From Edaphochlamys debaryana (Eukaryota; Chlorophyta; Chlorophyceae; Chlamydomonadales): a stretch of 64,000 nt of DNA. The DNA lies in contig JAEHOE010000055.1 of the NCBI GenBank assembly GCA_016858145.1, forward strand, positions 669,277 to 733,276. The letters are read 5' to 3'. Positions 47,701 through 59,200 of the stretch are shown here, piece by piece. The position numbers and the translations under genes are program-made. The first letter of the stretch is position 1. Every line of letters starts with the position of its first letter. Under the pieces are notes generated by a model. The model did not search any database. It was not told the DNA's origin and worked only from the letters and a program-made list of their open reading frames with translations.

Positions 47701-50700
47701 CCACAACCCCCCTTCCCCCCCCTCCCCCACCGGTCGTGTGCCAGCATGGTGTTCACCAGGCCGAACAGCTGCATCACCCGCTCGTCCTGGCGGAGGTCCT
47801 CGTGGCCCTGGGGGGGGGAGGGAGGTGAGAGGGGGAGGGGGGGGGGGGAGGTGAGAGGGGAGGTGAGAGAATTAGCGGGTAAGGAGTGAACTCATCCGGT
47901 CGGCCCAGTGTTGAACGCCGTTTAGTTTACAGGGCCCGGGGCTTGTCCCACTCTTTCCGTCCCCCCCACGCCCTGCCCCCACCTTGAGCAGGAACATGTA
48001 CTCCGCCCCGTCCCCCCCGTGTATGGTCAGCTTGCGCGGCCGCTGCTTGGAGGAGATGACGTGCAGCTGGGGCGCGAAGGCGGCGATGGTCACCAGCGGC
48101 TCGCCGGCGATGTAGGTGCCGGGGACAGCCAGCTCCAGGCCCTGGGGGAGGGGAGGGTGGGGGTGTTGGGGGGTGGGTTGGAGGGCGTTGGAAGCTGAGC
48201 GGGAGGGCGTAATTTAGCGAACGGGGGTGGGACCGAGGGGGCAGCGCCATCTCCCCGTCAGTGGCCACGAGCCCGGCTTCTCCCGGGACCCCCCCTTCCC
48301 GAGAACCCCAGCCCTCACGACTTTCAGTACCCCCCCTCCCCCCCCCTCCGCCCCCCCCTCCCCTCGCTCGCCTGCGCTCGCACAAGCGCGGGGCTGACGT
48401 ACTGCAGCTCCAGCGTGGTGAGGGAGTGCAGCTGCTTGTTGATGCGCTTGAAGACGTGGTAGTACAGGTCCCAGGCCTGGGGGGGCAGGGAGGGGTTGGG
48501 GGGGGTGGGGGTGGGAGGGGTGCTGGGGTGGTGCTGGGGTGGAGGGGAGGGTGGGTGGAGAGAGCTTCGCTGGGCTTGAGAGAGAGGAGAGCCCCCCTGG
48601 GCACACGCCCCTTCCTCACGCATACCACCATACCACCAACACAGGGCGCCCAACCCCCCCCCCCCCCCCCCACCTGGTGCAGCTCCGCCTCCTCTCTCCG
48701 TCCTCAACACCATGTGTTCTCAACCCGCAGGTTCAAGCCCCCTCCTTACCCCCCCCCCAGCCCCCCCGCCCCCACCTGGTGCAGCTCCGCCTCCTTGCGG
48801 CTGGCCTTGTAGCGCATCAGCCACTCGTACGCCTCGGACAGCTGGAGGAGGGGGGGGGGTAGGGTGGAGTGGGTTTGACCCTTTGGATGGGGGGCTCGTT
48901 TGGGGTTGAAGACAGCTGTCCTCATGCCGAACCCGTCACCGCAGCCTGTCCCGCCAATTCTTTGCCGTCCCCTCTCCACTCGCCGCCCCCAAGCCCACTC
49001 CCACCCCCAAGCCCCCCCGCACCCTCATGCCCCCCCCACCTCCCGTCCGTAGCTCTGCACGAACGCGATCTCCTTGAGCGTGGTGGGCCCCGTCTTCTCC
49101 AGCATCTCGTGCAGCGGCAGCAGCGTGTGGAGCATGCCCTCCACGTTGGACTCGCCGAAGTAGAGCCGGGAGGCCTCCTCCAGGCCTGGTGACAAAAGGG
49201 GGGGGGAGGGGGTGTTTGAAGCTGATAAGCGGGAGAGCGTCGAATGGTTAGTGGGATTGGGGGAGGGGGGAGGAGGGGAGGGGGAGCAGGTGGGTGTTTG
49301 GAGGACGGCGCGCGGGGGAGAGAGGCACGTCCTCCATGCAGCGGACCGTGCAGCGCTCCCCGCTCGGACTCCCCTTCACTTCACTGGCCCCCTCCCCGTC
49401 AGCCCTCGCCCTTGGGCGAGGGATGGTTAGTGGGATTGGGAAGGGGGGAGGAGGGGAGGGGAGCAGGTGGGTGTTTGGAGGACGGCGCGCGGGGGAGAGA
49501 GGCACGTCCTCCATGCAGCGGACCGTGCAGCGCTCCCCGCTCGGACTCCCCTTCACTTCACTGGCCCCCTCCCCGTCAGCCCTCGCCCTTCCCCCCTCTC
49601 CTCACCCTCGTGCCACATCTCGTGCCACAGGATGGCCATGCGGATGAGCTCGCCGCTTACCAGCTGGGCCTGGGGGGGGGGGGAGGAGGGTGAGAGGGTG
49701 AGAGGGTGTTTGAAGGGGGTCAGAGGGGGGAGTGGGTTACGAGGAAGGAAGGACCACAACGGACACGAGCCAAACCAACGCACCTCCCTGCCCCCCCTAC
49801 GGCACCCCCACTTCCCCTCCTCCGCCCCTCCCTCTCCACCCACCCCATCTTTTTCCCTTCCCCCCCCCACCTGCTCCACCAGCGCCGCGGAGTGCTGGCG
49901 TATGGCCTCCAGCACTGCGTAGGCCGCCTGGCGCCGGGCGTTGGACTGCGACTTGGTGGCCACCAGCAGGGGGTACATGAGGGCCTGGGGGGGAGAGGGG
50001 TGAGGGGGAGAGGGTGGGGGGTGGGGAAATGGAGGGGGGGTTGGGTAATGCGGTGTCGGCAAGGGGTGTCCACCCAATCCCTAGTGTCAGCGAGGTATAC
50101 CCCCCCCCCCCCCCAAACAAAAGGACTTTGCCTCCCCGACCCACAGCCCGACCTGCGGGTGGTGCCTCCCGATCTTGACCAGCAGGTGGTGGATCAGCTG
50201 CCGTACGTCCGTGTTGTGGGTGTGGATGCGGGCGATGATCTGAGAGGGGGGGAGGGGGGGGGGAAGGACGACAGGGGTGTCAGGCGAAGGGAGGAAGGCA
50301 ACAGCCTTCAGCAGACAACCTCTTCCGACGCGAGCCAGCTTTCCGGCTCCCCCACGTCCCTGCCGCCCCCCTCACCACTACCACACAGCGCACACCACAC
50401 AGCGCTATCCCACCCAAAACCTCCCCCGAACAACCCCTTAGCCCCCCTCCCACCCGCCCCCCTCCCACCTGCGGGATGACCAGCAGCCAGGTGTCTATGG
50501 AGACCAGCTGGAAGCCCTCCGTGAGGGCCGCCCGCACGGGCTCGTAGGCGCCAAAGTTGAACCACAGCGTCAGCAGGCGCAGGATGTCCTGGGTTGGGGA
50601 GGGTTGAGGGTAAGCGGATGCACGGGTGGAGAGTGAGATATGGGGTGCTAGGGCTTCATCCGGTGTTCGTGTTAGGTGGGGCTACAGCTGGGGAGGGCGT

Positions 50701-53700
50701 GCCCCTCTCCGCATCCCGGCTCCCTTGGACCTAACCCCCCCCCCCCCCCACCTGCAGGTTGCCTGTGCGGTCCCCCGCCGCCTGCCCCAGCGCCACGGAG
50801 CGGAAGAAGCCCTGGGGGGGGGGGGGGAGGGGGGGGGGAGGGGAGGGAAGGGGGGGAGGGAGGGATGCAGTGGGGAAGGGGGGGGTGTTCACAGAAGGAG
50901 AGGCGGGCGCTGACAACCAGAAGGCTTTGCAAGTGGGAGGCACGCTTCCTTCAGCGCACCAGCACCTGCCCCTTCCGCCCTCCCCCCCGCCCAGTGCAGT
51001 GAGGAAACAGGGCGGAGGGGCAACGCGGGCCTGTGCGTTCCCGCTGACGCAGTCGCGGTCCTTTTGCGTCCATTCGCCTCGACCCCCCTCCCCCCAGTTC
51101 GTCCCCCCCCCCCCACCTGCACCGCGGGCGGCACGTGCGACACCGCCAGCCCCTCATCGCGGGTACTGCGGAGGGGAGGGGGGGTGGGAGGGGGGGGGGG
51201 GGGGGGGGGGCAGGAGGGGGGGGGGGTAGGGGGGGCAGGAAGGGGGGGGGGAGGTGTTCAGGTGAGGGGGGAGAGGCCAAGACGGCGGGGCTGTCCAGAT
51301 CGGGTACAGAGCAAGGCAAGCGAGGCAGGCTGTGCCACGCCCATCCCTCCGCAACCCCCTCCCTCCCCGTCCCCCTCCCCTCCCCCCCCACCTGTAGTGC
51401 GCCGACACCGCCACGTTGAACAGTGCCCACTGGTGCCAGGCCTTGGCCCAGTTGGGGGCGTGCTCGGTGGCGGAGCGGAAGGAGGCCAGGTTCTCGGCGA
51501 TGACGGCGGGGTTGTCCAGCTTCTGCACGCGGGGGGGGGGGGGGTTGAGGGGGTGGGGGTGGGGGGGTGGGGGGTGATGCCTGTGGCCTTCTCCTCCCCT
51601 AGAACCCACTACCACATCCCCCGCCCTTGGCCCCGTCCCCGTCCCAAAACATGCAAAGAAGACTCCCCCCTCCTCCCTCCCCCTTCTCCTCTCCTCCATC
51701 TTCCCCCCCCCCCCGACCCACATCGTTCATGGCCCACTGCCATATGCCCAGGCGCAGGAAGGCCCGGCCGTTGAGCGAGGCCTGGGGCCGGTCGAGCCAG
51801 CGGGGGGCGGCGGCCACCACCCCCTGCGCCTGGGCCCCCGTGGCCCCCCCGGCGACAGCGCCCGCGGGGGCAGCCGCGGCGGCGCCGCCGGCGCCAGCGG
51901 CGGCGGCAGAGGTGGAGGCGGCGGCGGCGGCCGGGGGCGACAAGGCCCCGGGGCGGCTCGAGCCGGAGGGCGTGGAGGCGCCCGAGGCGGCGGCGGCGGC
52001 AGCGGCGGCGGTGACGGCGGCGGCGGCGGCGGCGGGCGGCACTGCACTGGCCTGGAGCTCCCGGACCTATGGGGGGGAGGGGGTCGTGGACGGACACGGG
52101 GCGTTTGTTGCTGGGCGGGCGACTGGCACCCATCGCAAACCCATTTCTCAATCCCTGTCCACCCCAGCCCCAAACACACCTGAGCCCGTGCTTACACCCT
52201 AGCCCCCCCCCCCCCCCCCCAGGCACCCACCAGGTCCTTGATGCGCGCGTACGCCTCGGTGCGTTGCCCCTGCGTGGGAGGCCAGGGGGTGGGGAGGCAG
52301 GGAGCAAAGTGTAGGGGAGGATGGCCCAAGACAGGGCTCAGCGAAGCGCTGACACCCCCTCACCAGTCGCAACACACCCGGCCCCGGCTGCTCCCACCCA
52401 AACCACAAGCTCTCCCCGCCCCCACACCTGCGTCCACAGGTGCTTGAGGAACGCCAGCATGACGTGCGGCGCCCCGCTGCCCGCCCCGTAGCCCGGCACC
52501 CCGGGCAGGGTGATGGCCATGGGGTTGTAGCGGAGGAGCTGGGAAGGGGTGGGGGGGTGGGGGTGGAGGGGAGGGGCGGGGGAGGACGTGAAGGCGGAGG
52601 GGGGCATGCTGAGTACAGGACATCTTGAGGGAAAGGCAGAAGTGCACAGGTAAGGGGTGAGAGTGAGCGGCGCCGAAAGCAACGAACCCCCCTCCCCCGT
52701 TCCCCGGCAGCCAGCGAGCCCGATGCGCACCGCGGAAGGAGGGGGGTCCAGCTCAGGACCGCGAGGGCAGCGGCGCCCGAAGCAGGCCCCCTCGCAGCCC
52801 AACACCTCCAATCCCGCCGTCCACGCGCTCACCCCCTCCCCCCCCACCCCACCTGCAGCAGCATGCGGTAGGCCTGCCGCTGCCGCCCGCTCTTGCGGCA
52901 CAGCGAGGCGAACTTGAGCCAGTTGTCAACGTCCTGGGGTGGGTGGGGATAGCGGGGGGGTGGGGAGGCGCGTCAGGGGTGCTGGTCTGTGTCCGGGCAC
53001 TATCAAGACAGATGTGGGCACGGCATGGTTGGACCCCGTCCTGACCCCCTGCCTCCCCGCCCTGTCAGGTTCCCCCCCTCTCCATCGGTTATAAGTTCGC
53101 AAGCTCCGCAAGCCCATCTTCTTTGGCGCAACAAACTGCCCCCCTCCCCCCTCTCCCCCCCCTCCCCCCTCCCCCACCCCCCTCTCCCCCCCTCCCCCCT
53201 CCCCCCTCCCCCCCCTCTCCCCCCCCTCCCCCCCCTCTCCCTCCCTCCCCCCCCCCCTCTCCCCCCTCCCCCCCACCTGCGCCATGGGCACCACCAGGCT
53301 CCGCACCGAGAACAGGCTCTGCCACACCTCCACGTGCCGCTGCACGCCCCGCAGCCGGTCCCGCCACAGCTGCTGGATGAAGGAGATGCGCGCGTCGGAG
53401 CCGGAGGGGTCCACTGGGGGGGGGGAGGAGGGTGGTTGGTTGGTGGGTGGCTGGGTGGGTGAGGTTGGGGTTTGGGGGAGTGGGGTGGTTGGTGGGTTGG
53501 TGGGTGGCTGGGTGGGTGAGGTTGGGGTTTGGGGGAGTGGGTTGGTTGGTGGGTTGGTGGGTGGCTGGGTGGGTGAGGTTAGGGTTTGGGGGAGTGGGTT
53601 GGTTGGTGGGTTGGTGGGTGGCTGGGTGGGTGAGGTTGGGGTTTGGGGGAGTGGGTTGGTTGGTGGGTTGGTGGGTGGCTGGGTGGGTGAGGTTGGGGTT

Positions 53701-56233
53701 TGGGGGAGTGGGTTTGGGGAGAGTGAGGCGGGAGAGCGAGGGGGGAAGGAAGAGCGAGAGGCGGAGGCGGGGGCGGGCTTAAGGAGGCAGGCGACTGAGC
53801 GCTGGCGAGAGCAGGGTCTCGAGGTAGGTAAGGTAGGGAGGTCCCAGCTGCCCCCCCCTCACCCCTCACCCCCTGTCAACCCCCTTCCGGCCCCCTGTCA
53901 GGGGCCCCCCTGTCAGGCCCCCCCCCCTCACCCAGCCTCCGCTCCAGCGCCTGCTTGTACGCCACCACCTCCTCCAGCTCCGCCAGCTGCTGCACCCGCA
54001 CCATGTCCGTGTACGCCCGCTCGTAGCTCTCCCCCACCAGCGCCGCAAGCTCCGTCATCATGAGCTCGCGCGTGCGGTCCACGTGCGTGCGGGCGGCGTC
54101 GAACTGGGGGGCCGGAAGGGGCGGGGTGGGGGTGGGTGGGGGTGTAGGTGGGGTGGGGGTGTGGCGTTGGGGTTGTGGGGGGTAAGGCAGCTGAAGCTGC
54201 CCATACACAAGCGTCATCCCCGGCGGGTTCCCCCACGTAAGCCCCATCGCTTCCTTGTCCCCCCCCCGGCCCTTACGTTGTTGTTCCGCACGCACAGCAC
54301 GGCTCGCAGGAAGGCGCCAGTGGCGGTCTGGCTCTGGGGATGGGAGGGTGGATGGGTGGGTGGGTGGGAAGGAGAGGGCGAAAGGGGGGCGTGGGGTACC
54401 GACGCTGCATGCACTACAGCCTGTACCGTGGTGGGCCCCCTTCCCCCACCTCCGCCCCTCCCCCTGTCAGGTTCCTCCCCCTCCCCCCCCTTCCCCCTCT
54501 CTCACCTGCGGGCCCCTGACCTGCGGCCCCGCCTCCGGGTTGTCCACCGTATCCACGTACGACGCCATCTCGTCCCACGCGCCCATGTGCCAGGCCGCAT
54601 GGGCCGCGATCAGCGACATCTCCCGCCGTACGTGCGGCTCGGATTTGCGCCACTCCGTACGGCAGAGGTTGGACAGGTTCTCCCACTCGGCCAGGGAGGC
54701 CAGGCAGCGCATCTTGCCCAGCAGGGCCTGTGGGGGGGGGGTAGGAGGGGTAGGGGGGTGTAGGGGTAAGGGGTAAGGGGTAAGGGATGGTGGTGGCTGA
54801 GCGGGATCGCGTCGCCGGTGGAGGGGTGGGGAGGGGGTGGTGATCTTTGACGAGGGATGGGGAGGGGCAGACGAGGCTTGATCGCGGGTGTGGGTCGCTG
54901 CGCCATCACCTGCCCTTAGAACAGGCGGTCGCGAAGCCGCCCTCCTACCAAGCAATTGCGCCCGGTACACGTAGGCGCCCCCACACACACGTCCACACGG
55001 AACCCCACTTTCCCACACTCTCTCCCCACCCTCCCCCTCCTCACGCCCCCCCCCGCCCCCCTCTACCGTGTGGTACTCTATGCTCCCGGGCGCCTCCCGC
55101 TGCAGCCGCCGCTCGTAGGCGTCCAGGGCCTCGTCCCAGCGGCACAGCTTCTCGTACCTTCGGGGGGGGGGAGATGAGGGTGGGGTTGAGGGTGAGGGGA
55201 CAGCAAGGCGAAAGCGAGAGTGCAGCGGGCACATCACTCCACCGTGCGCAGGTGATTCTGGCCCCCCTTCCCACCCCTCCCGCCCCGGGTGGTTGAGGGT
55301 GAGGGGACAACGCACGGGAAGACGGCAGCAGGCGGGCACGGTGCTTCATGTGCAGGTGCTTCGGTCCCCTTCCCTTCGGCCCCCTCCCCCCCCCCTCTCT
55401 CCCCCCTCACCAGCTCTCCTTGAGCTCCATGTGAAGGTGCTTCTGTGCGTAGGTGAGCACCCCCACGGCCGCCTCGGGCTGGCGCAGCTGGTTGTTGATG
55501 TGGATGAGCGCCTCGATGGCGGTCTGGGGGGAGGTCTGGAACTCCAGCTCCTGACAGGGGGGGGGGAGAGGGGGGGTGTTTGTTGCTGAGCGCGAGGGGG
55601 AGGGAGAGGAGGGAGTGTGTGTGTGTGGGGGGGATGTAACGGAAGGCTGTCAGTGCTGAGGGCTGTGCCAACCCTCCACCTGCCTCCCGCCCCTCCACAC
55701 CCCTCGCCCTGCCCCTCTCCGCCCCCTTTCCCCCCCACCCCTCTACCTTCCCCCCTCCCCCCAACCCAGCCCCCCACCTTGTAATGCAGCGCCTTTGCGA
55801 AGGCGTGGCACTTCTCCGCCAGCGCCCCCAGCGTGCGCGTGTCCAGCGGCAGGCGCTTGTCGTCGTGCTCCATGAACTCGGCCAGGTTGAGCAGGGCGGT
55901 GACGGTCTCGGGGGGGATGGTGGGGGAGGCCAGGGCGGCCTGGCAGGGGGGGCAGGGGGATGGGGAGTGGAGAGGGATGGGGGGGGAGGTCAGGGATGGG
56001 GCGGGGGGATGGGGGGAGCGGGTTGGGGGGACCATTCGGGCTACGCGCTTTCCGACCATCCGCTCGACACACACCGGTGCCACACACACCCTGGATCCCG
56101 CCATCCACGCCCATATGCTACTTGCTATCGACAAAGGACATAGTATCAGCAGGGGGGGAGCAGGGGGCCGCATACTTGAGGGTCCGGATCCCCTCCCCGC
56201 TCCTTCCCTGTCCAGGCCCCTGCAGCCCTCCTT

Positions 56234-56268
<35 letters not shown>

Positions 56269-59200
56269 ACCTCCAGGCTGCGGACCAGCTGCTCCTGCAG
56301 GGGCGGCTCCAGCTCCGCCCAGCAGCTCACGAAGCCGGCGGCAAACAGCTCACGGGCCATGGTGGGGTGCACCTGGGGGGAAGGGTGAGGAGGGGCAGGC
56401 GGGGGGGGGGCAGGATGGCGTTGTCTCAGGGGCCGAGCGGAACACGCGGGACTGCCACCCACTCCCGCCAACCTCACTGCTCCGCGGCTTATTACCAACT
56501 CTTCAGCCCCCCCCCTCCATCCCTCTCCGCCCCCACCTGCGCCAGGCCCGCGCACGCCCGCAGCGCCGGCGAGGGGCTCTCCTTGAGCAGCTCCACCGCG
56601 AAGTTGCGCATCCACTCGGCCCAGTCCTCCTTGGTGACGCGGTGGGAGGACTCCCAGGCGCGTCGGAGCACCGTGGCGTTGACAGAGAGCTTGGGGGGAG
56701 GGCCTGGGGGGGGGGAGGGGGTGTTGCGGGATGGGAAGGGGAGGGGAGGGGGGGGGGGGTGTTTGAAGCTGATAAGCGGGAGAGCGGGAGGGGTGGGGAG
56801 GTCCGGGGGGCAGGTGCGTTGCACGGTGTCTGCTACCGGTGCCGCACTGGACCGGGCTCGGGTCTGCCGTCTCAACCGCCGCGCTCTTAAGAAGGGCGGT
56901 CTCCCGGGCTCCAAACTTTCCACATACACCACCCCCACCCCCACCCCTTCCAAACACGCCCCCGTTCCGCGCGCACCTGCGTCCGGCGGGGGCTGCGGGT
57001 TGGCCCCTCCCCCCTCTGCCTGCATGCGCGTGAGCAGGTCGATCTCCATGGCCCAGCCGCCTGGGGGGGGGGGGGGGGTAGAGGTTGAAGGATGAGCGAG
57101 GAGAACGAGGCAAGGGGCTCGGGGTACAGGAGGCGGCGCTGGCAGGGGTGGCCTGATGACCGACCCACGATGCAGGGCTGCGCTGCACCGCTCTCAGCCG
57201 AAACCCCCTCCCGGTCTCCTCTCTCCTCCCCTCAACTCCCCCTGCTCCCCCTGTGCCCGCTCACCTCCGCCCCCTCCCGCGCCCTCCCAGTCCTCAGCGT
57301 CGCTCATACAGGGGGGCGACACGGCGCAGACCTGGGGGGGGGGGGGGAGGGCGGGGTGGAGGGGGTAGAGGAGAAAGGGGGCCGACGTACGCACAGCAAC
57401 GTGTGTGAGCTCACTTCCACTCGTCTTCCCCTGCCCCCGGTGCGGCCCCCTCCCTAAACCCCATTTGCCCCCTCTTTCCCCCCAATCCCTTCGCCTCCCT
57501 CTCCCTGCCCCCTCCCCCCTCTCCCTCCCCCCTTCCCCACCCCCCTTCCCCTTCCCCCTCTCCCTCCCCCCTTCCCCTCCCCCCTTCCCCTCCATCCTCT
57601 CCCTCCCCCCTTCCCCTCCCCCCTCTCCCTCCCCCCTTCCCCTCCCCCCTCTCCCTCCCCCCTTCCCCCCCATGTCCCCTCCCCCCCCTCCCCCCCCCAC
57701 CTTGGCCGACAGCCGCTCGAACCACTCGTGGTGCAGCCGGTGGCGCTGGCAGATCTGGGGGGGGGGCGTAAGTGTGTGTGGGGGTAGCGATTGGTCGGTT
57801 GTGCGGCTCGTGTTGGCATGGCTACCAGTAGAAGGATGGGTGACAGGCGGCTGAGATATGAAACCTGCGGGCCCCGAACCCGTCCTCTCCCCTTCAGGCC
57901 CCCCTGCCCCGCACTCCCCCCCCACCTTGCGAATGGTGGGCACGAATATCCCGAAGTCCGGCCCCAGGCACACCGCCACCGCGCACACAGTGTCCAGGGC
58001 GTCGCGGCGGAGCGCCTCGTCGCCGGGGGAGTCCAGGACCTACACAGGGGGTTGGGGGTTGGGGGTAGGGGAGTTTGGGAGGGGGGGGGGGGAGAAACCG
58101 ACGAGGTGGTTAGGTCAGGTCGGCGACAGTGTGGGGGTGGGGTGGACAGTGTTGCCAGGGGAGTTGGGGTGGGGGTGGGGGTGGGGGTGGTTGTTGCTGA
58201 GCTGGATCGCACCGGTTGGGGGTGGGGGGGTCGTGGGAAGGGGGAAGGGGGAACACGAAGAAGAGATGAGGTCAGCGGTGTCCACATCCTCCATCCGCAC
58301 ATCCCCCCCCTTCCCATGCCCCGCAGCAACCCTCCCCGCCCCCCCCCCCCACCTTGATGAGGGGGTGCAGCACCGCCGATGCGTACCCTCCCAGCTGCAT
58401 GCGGGGGATGAGCTTGCGCATGGACCTGGGGGTGGGGTGGGTGGGTGGGGTGGGGGGCGGATCGGAAGATCACACAAACACCAAAGCGTGGGCTCGACAG
58501 GGTCCCGTGCGCACCGCCGACCACCCGCACGCGCCCCGCAAACCCGCCCTCCCCTCCCCCTCCCCACCTCCCCCTTTCCCTCTCCCCCTCCCCTCCCCTT
58601 CCTCCCCCCTAATCCCCACCTGAGCATGGCCCGGCGTATCTCCGCGGGCGTGGCCGCCGCCGCGGGGCTGATGAGCCGCACCATGGAGGGCAGCAGCAGG
58701 TGCAGCGAGTCGTCCACCGCAGAGCCCAGCGCCTCCAGGGCGCCCAGGGCGGGGCGGACCAGGTCCCAGCTGCCGGCGCGCTCTGGGGTTGGGGTGGCAG
58801 GGGTGGGGGGGCGGGAGTGGGTATGGGGGCAGCGGGAGTGGGGATGGGGTGAAGGAGGCGGGTGGGTGGGGGAGAGGAGTGTGGAGGTGGGCCAACTGGG
58901 AGCTTGGCAGCTTTCGCATGGAGAGACTCGGAGGGGGATACAGAATCGAACACAATGCCCCCCCTCCCCCTCCCCTCTGTCGTTCCCCCCCCCCCCACCT
59001 GCGTCGCTGAACACCGCCACGAACTTGGGCAGCAGCTCGGGCACGTACTGCCTGGGGGGTTGGGAGGGGAGAGGGGGGGGCACGGACGAGGGGGCTTCAG
59101 GGTTTGCGCTGGAGAGACAAGAAACCTGCAATGGACGACCCGTCCGCCGCCCTGCATCCATTTCGGGCCTCGACCCCCCATCCCTCCCCCCTTTTCTCCC

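Larger units (their letters stand above)
48372..49669 (-). other. TOR FRB domain (FKBP12-rapamycin binding)
   Basis: Exons: 49669-49606, 49185-49040, 48841-48776, 48476-48372. The sequence [20 protein letters not shown] keeps the Ser equivalent to human S2035, whose mutation gives rapamycin resistance. AWDLYYHVF keeps the Trp (W2101), Tyr and Phe that line the pocket. The residue equivalent to human T2098 is His (ELHQAW). The last exon ends CAG followed by GCGAGC, a GC donor; alignment with mTOR supports this exact boundary. Rapamycin binding is predicted. Confidence 0.92.

Noticed and set aside
49212..49250. Intronic snoRNA
   Set aside because: The conserved block has no C box, no paired D box spacing and no H/ACA hairpin signature that I can see.
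53284..54063. Plus-strand open frame with Gly/Val/Trp repeats
   Set aside because: Created by the 57-bp minisatellite, whose period is a multiple of three, and antisense to two TOR exons.
55833..57095. Plus-strand open frame of 420 codons
   Set aside because: Antisense to several TOR exons and introns; the translation includes homopolymer proline from poly-C.
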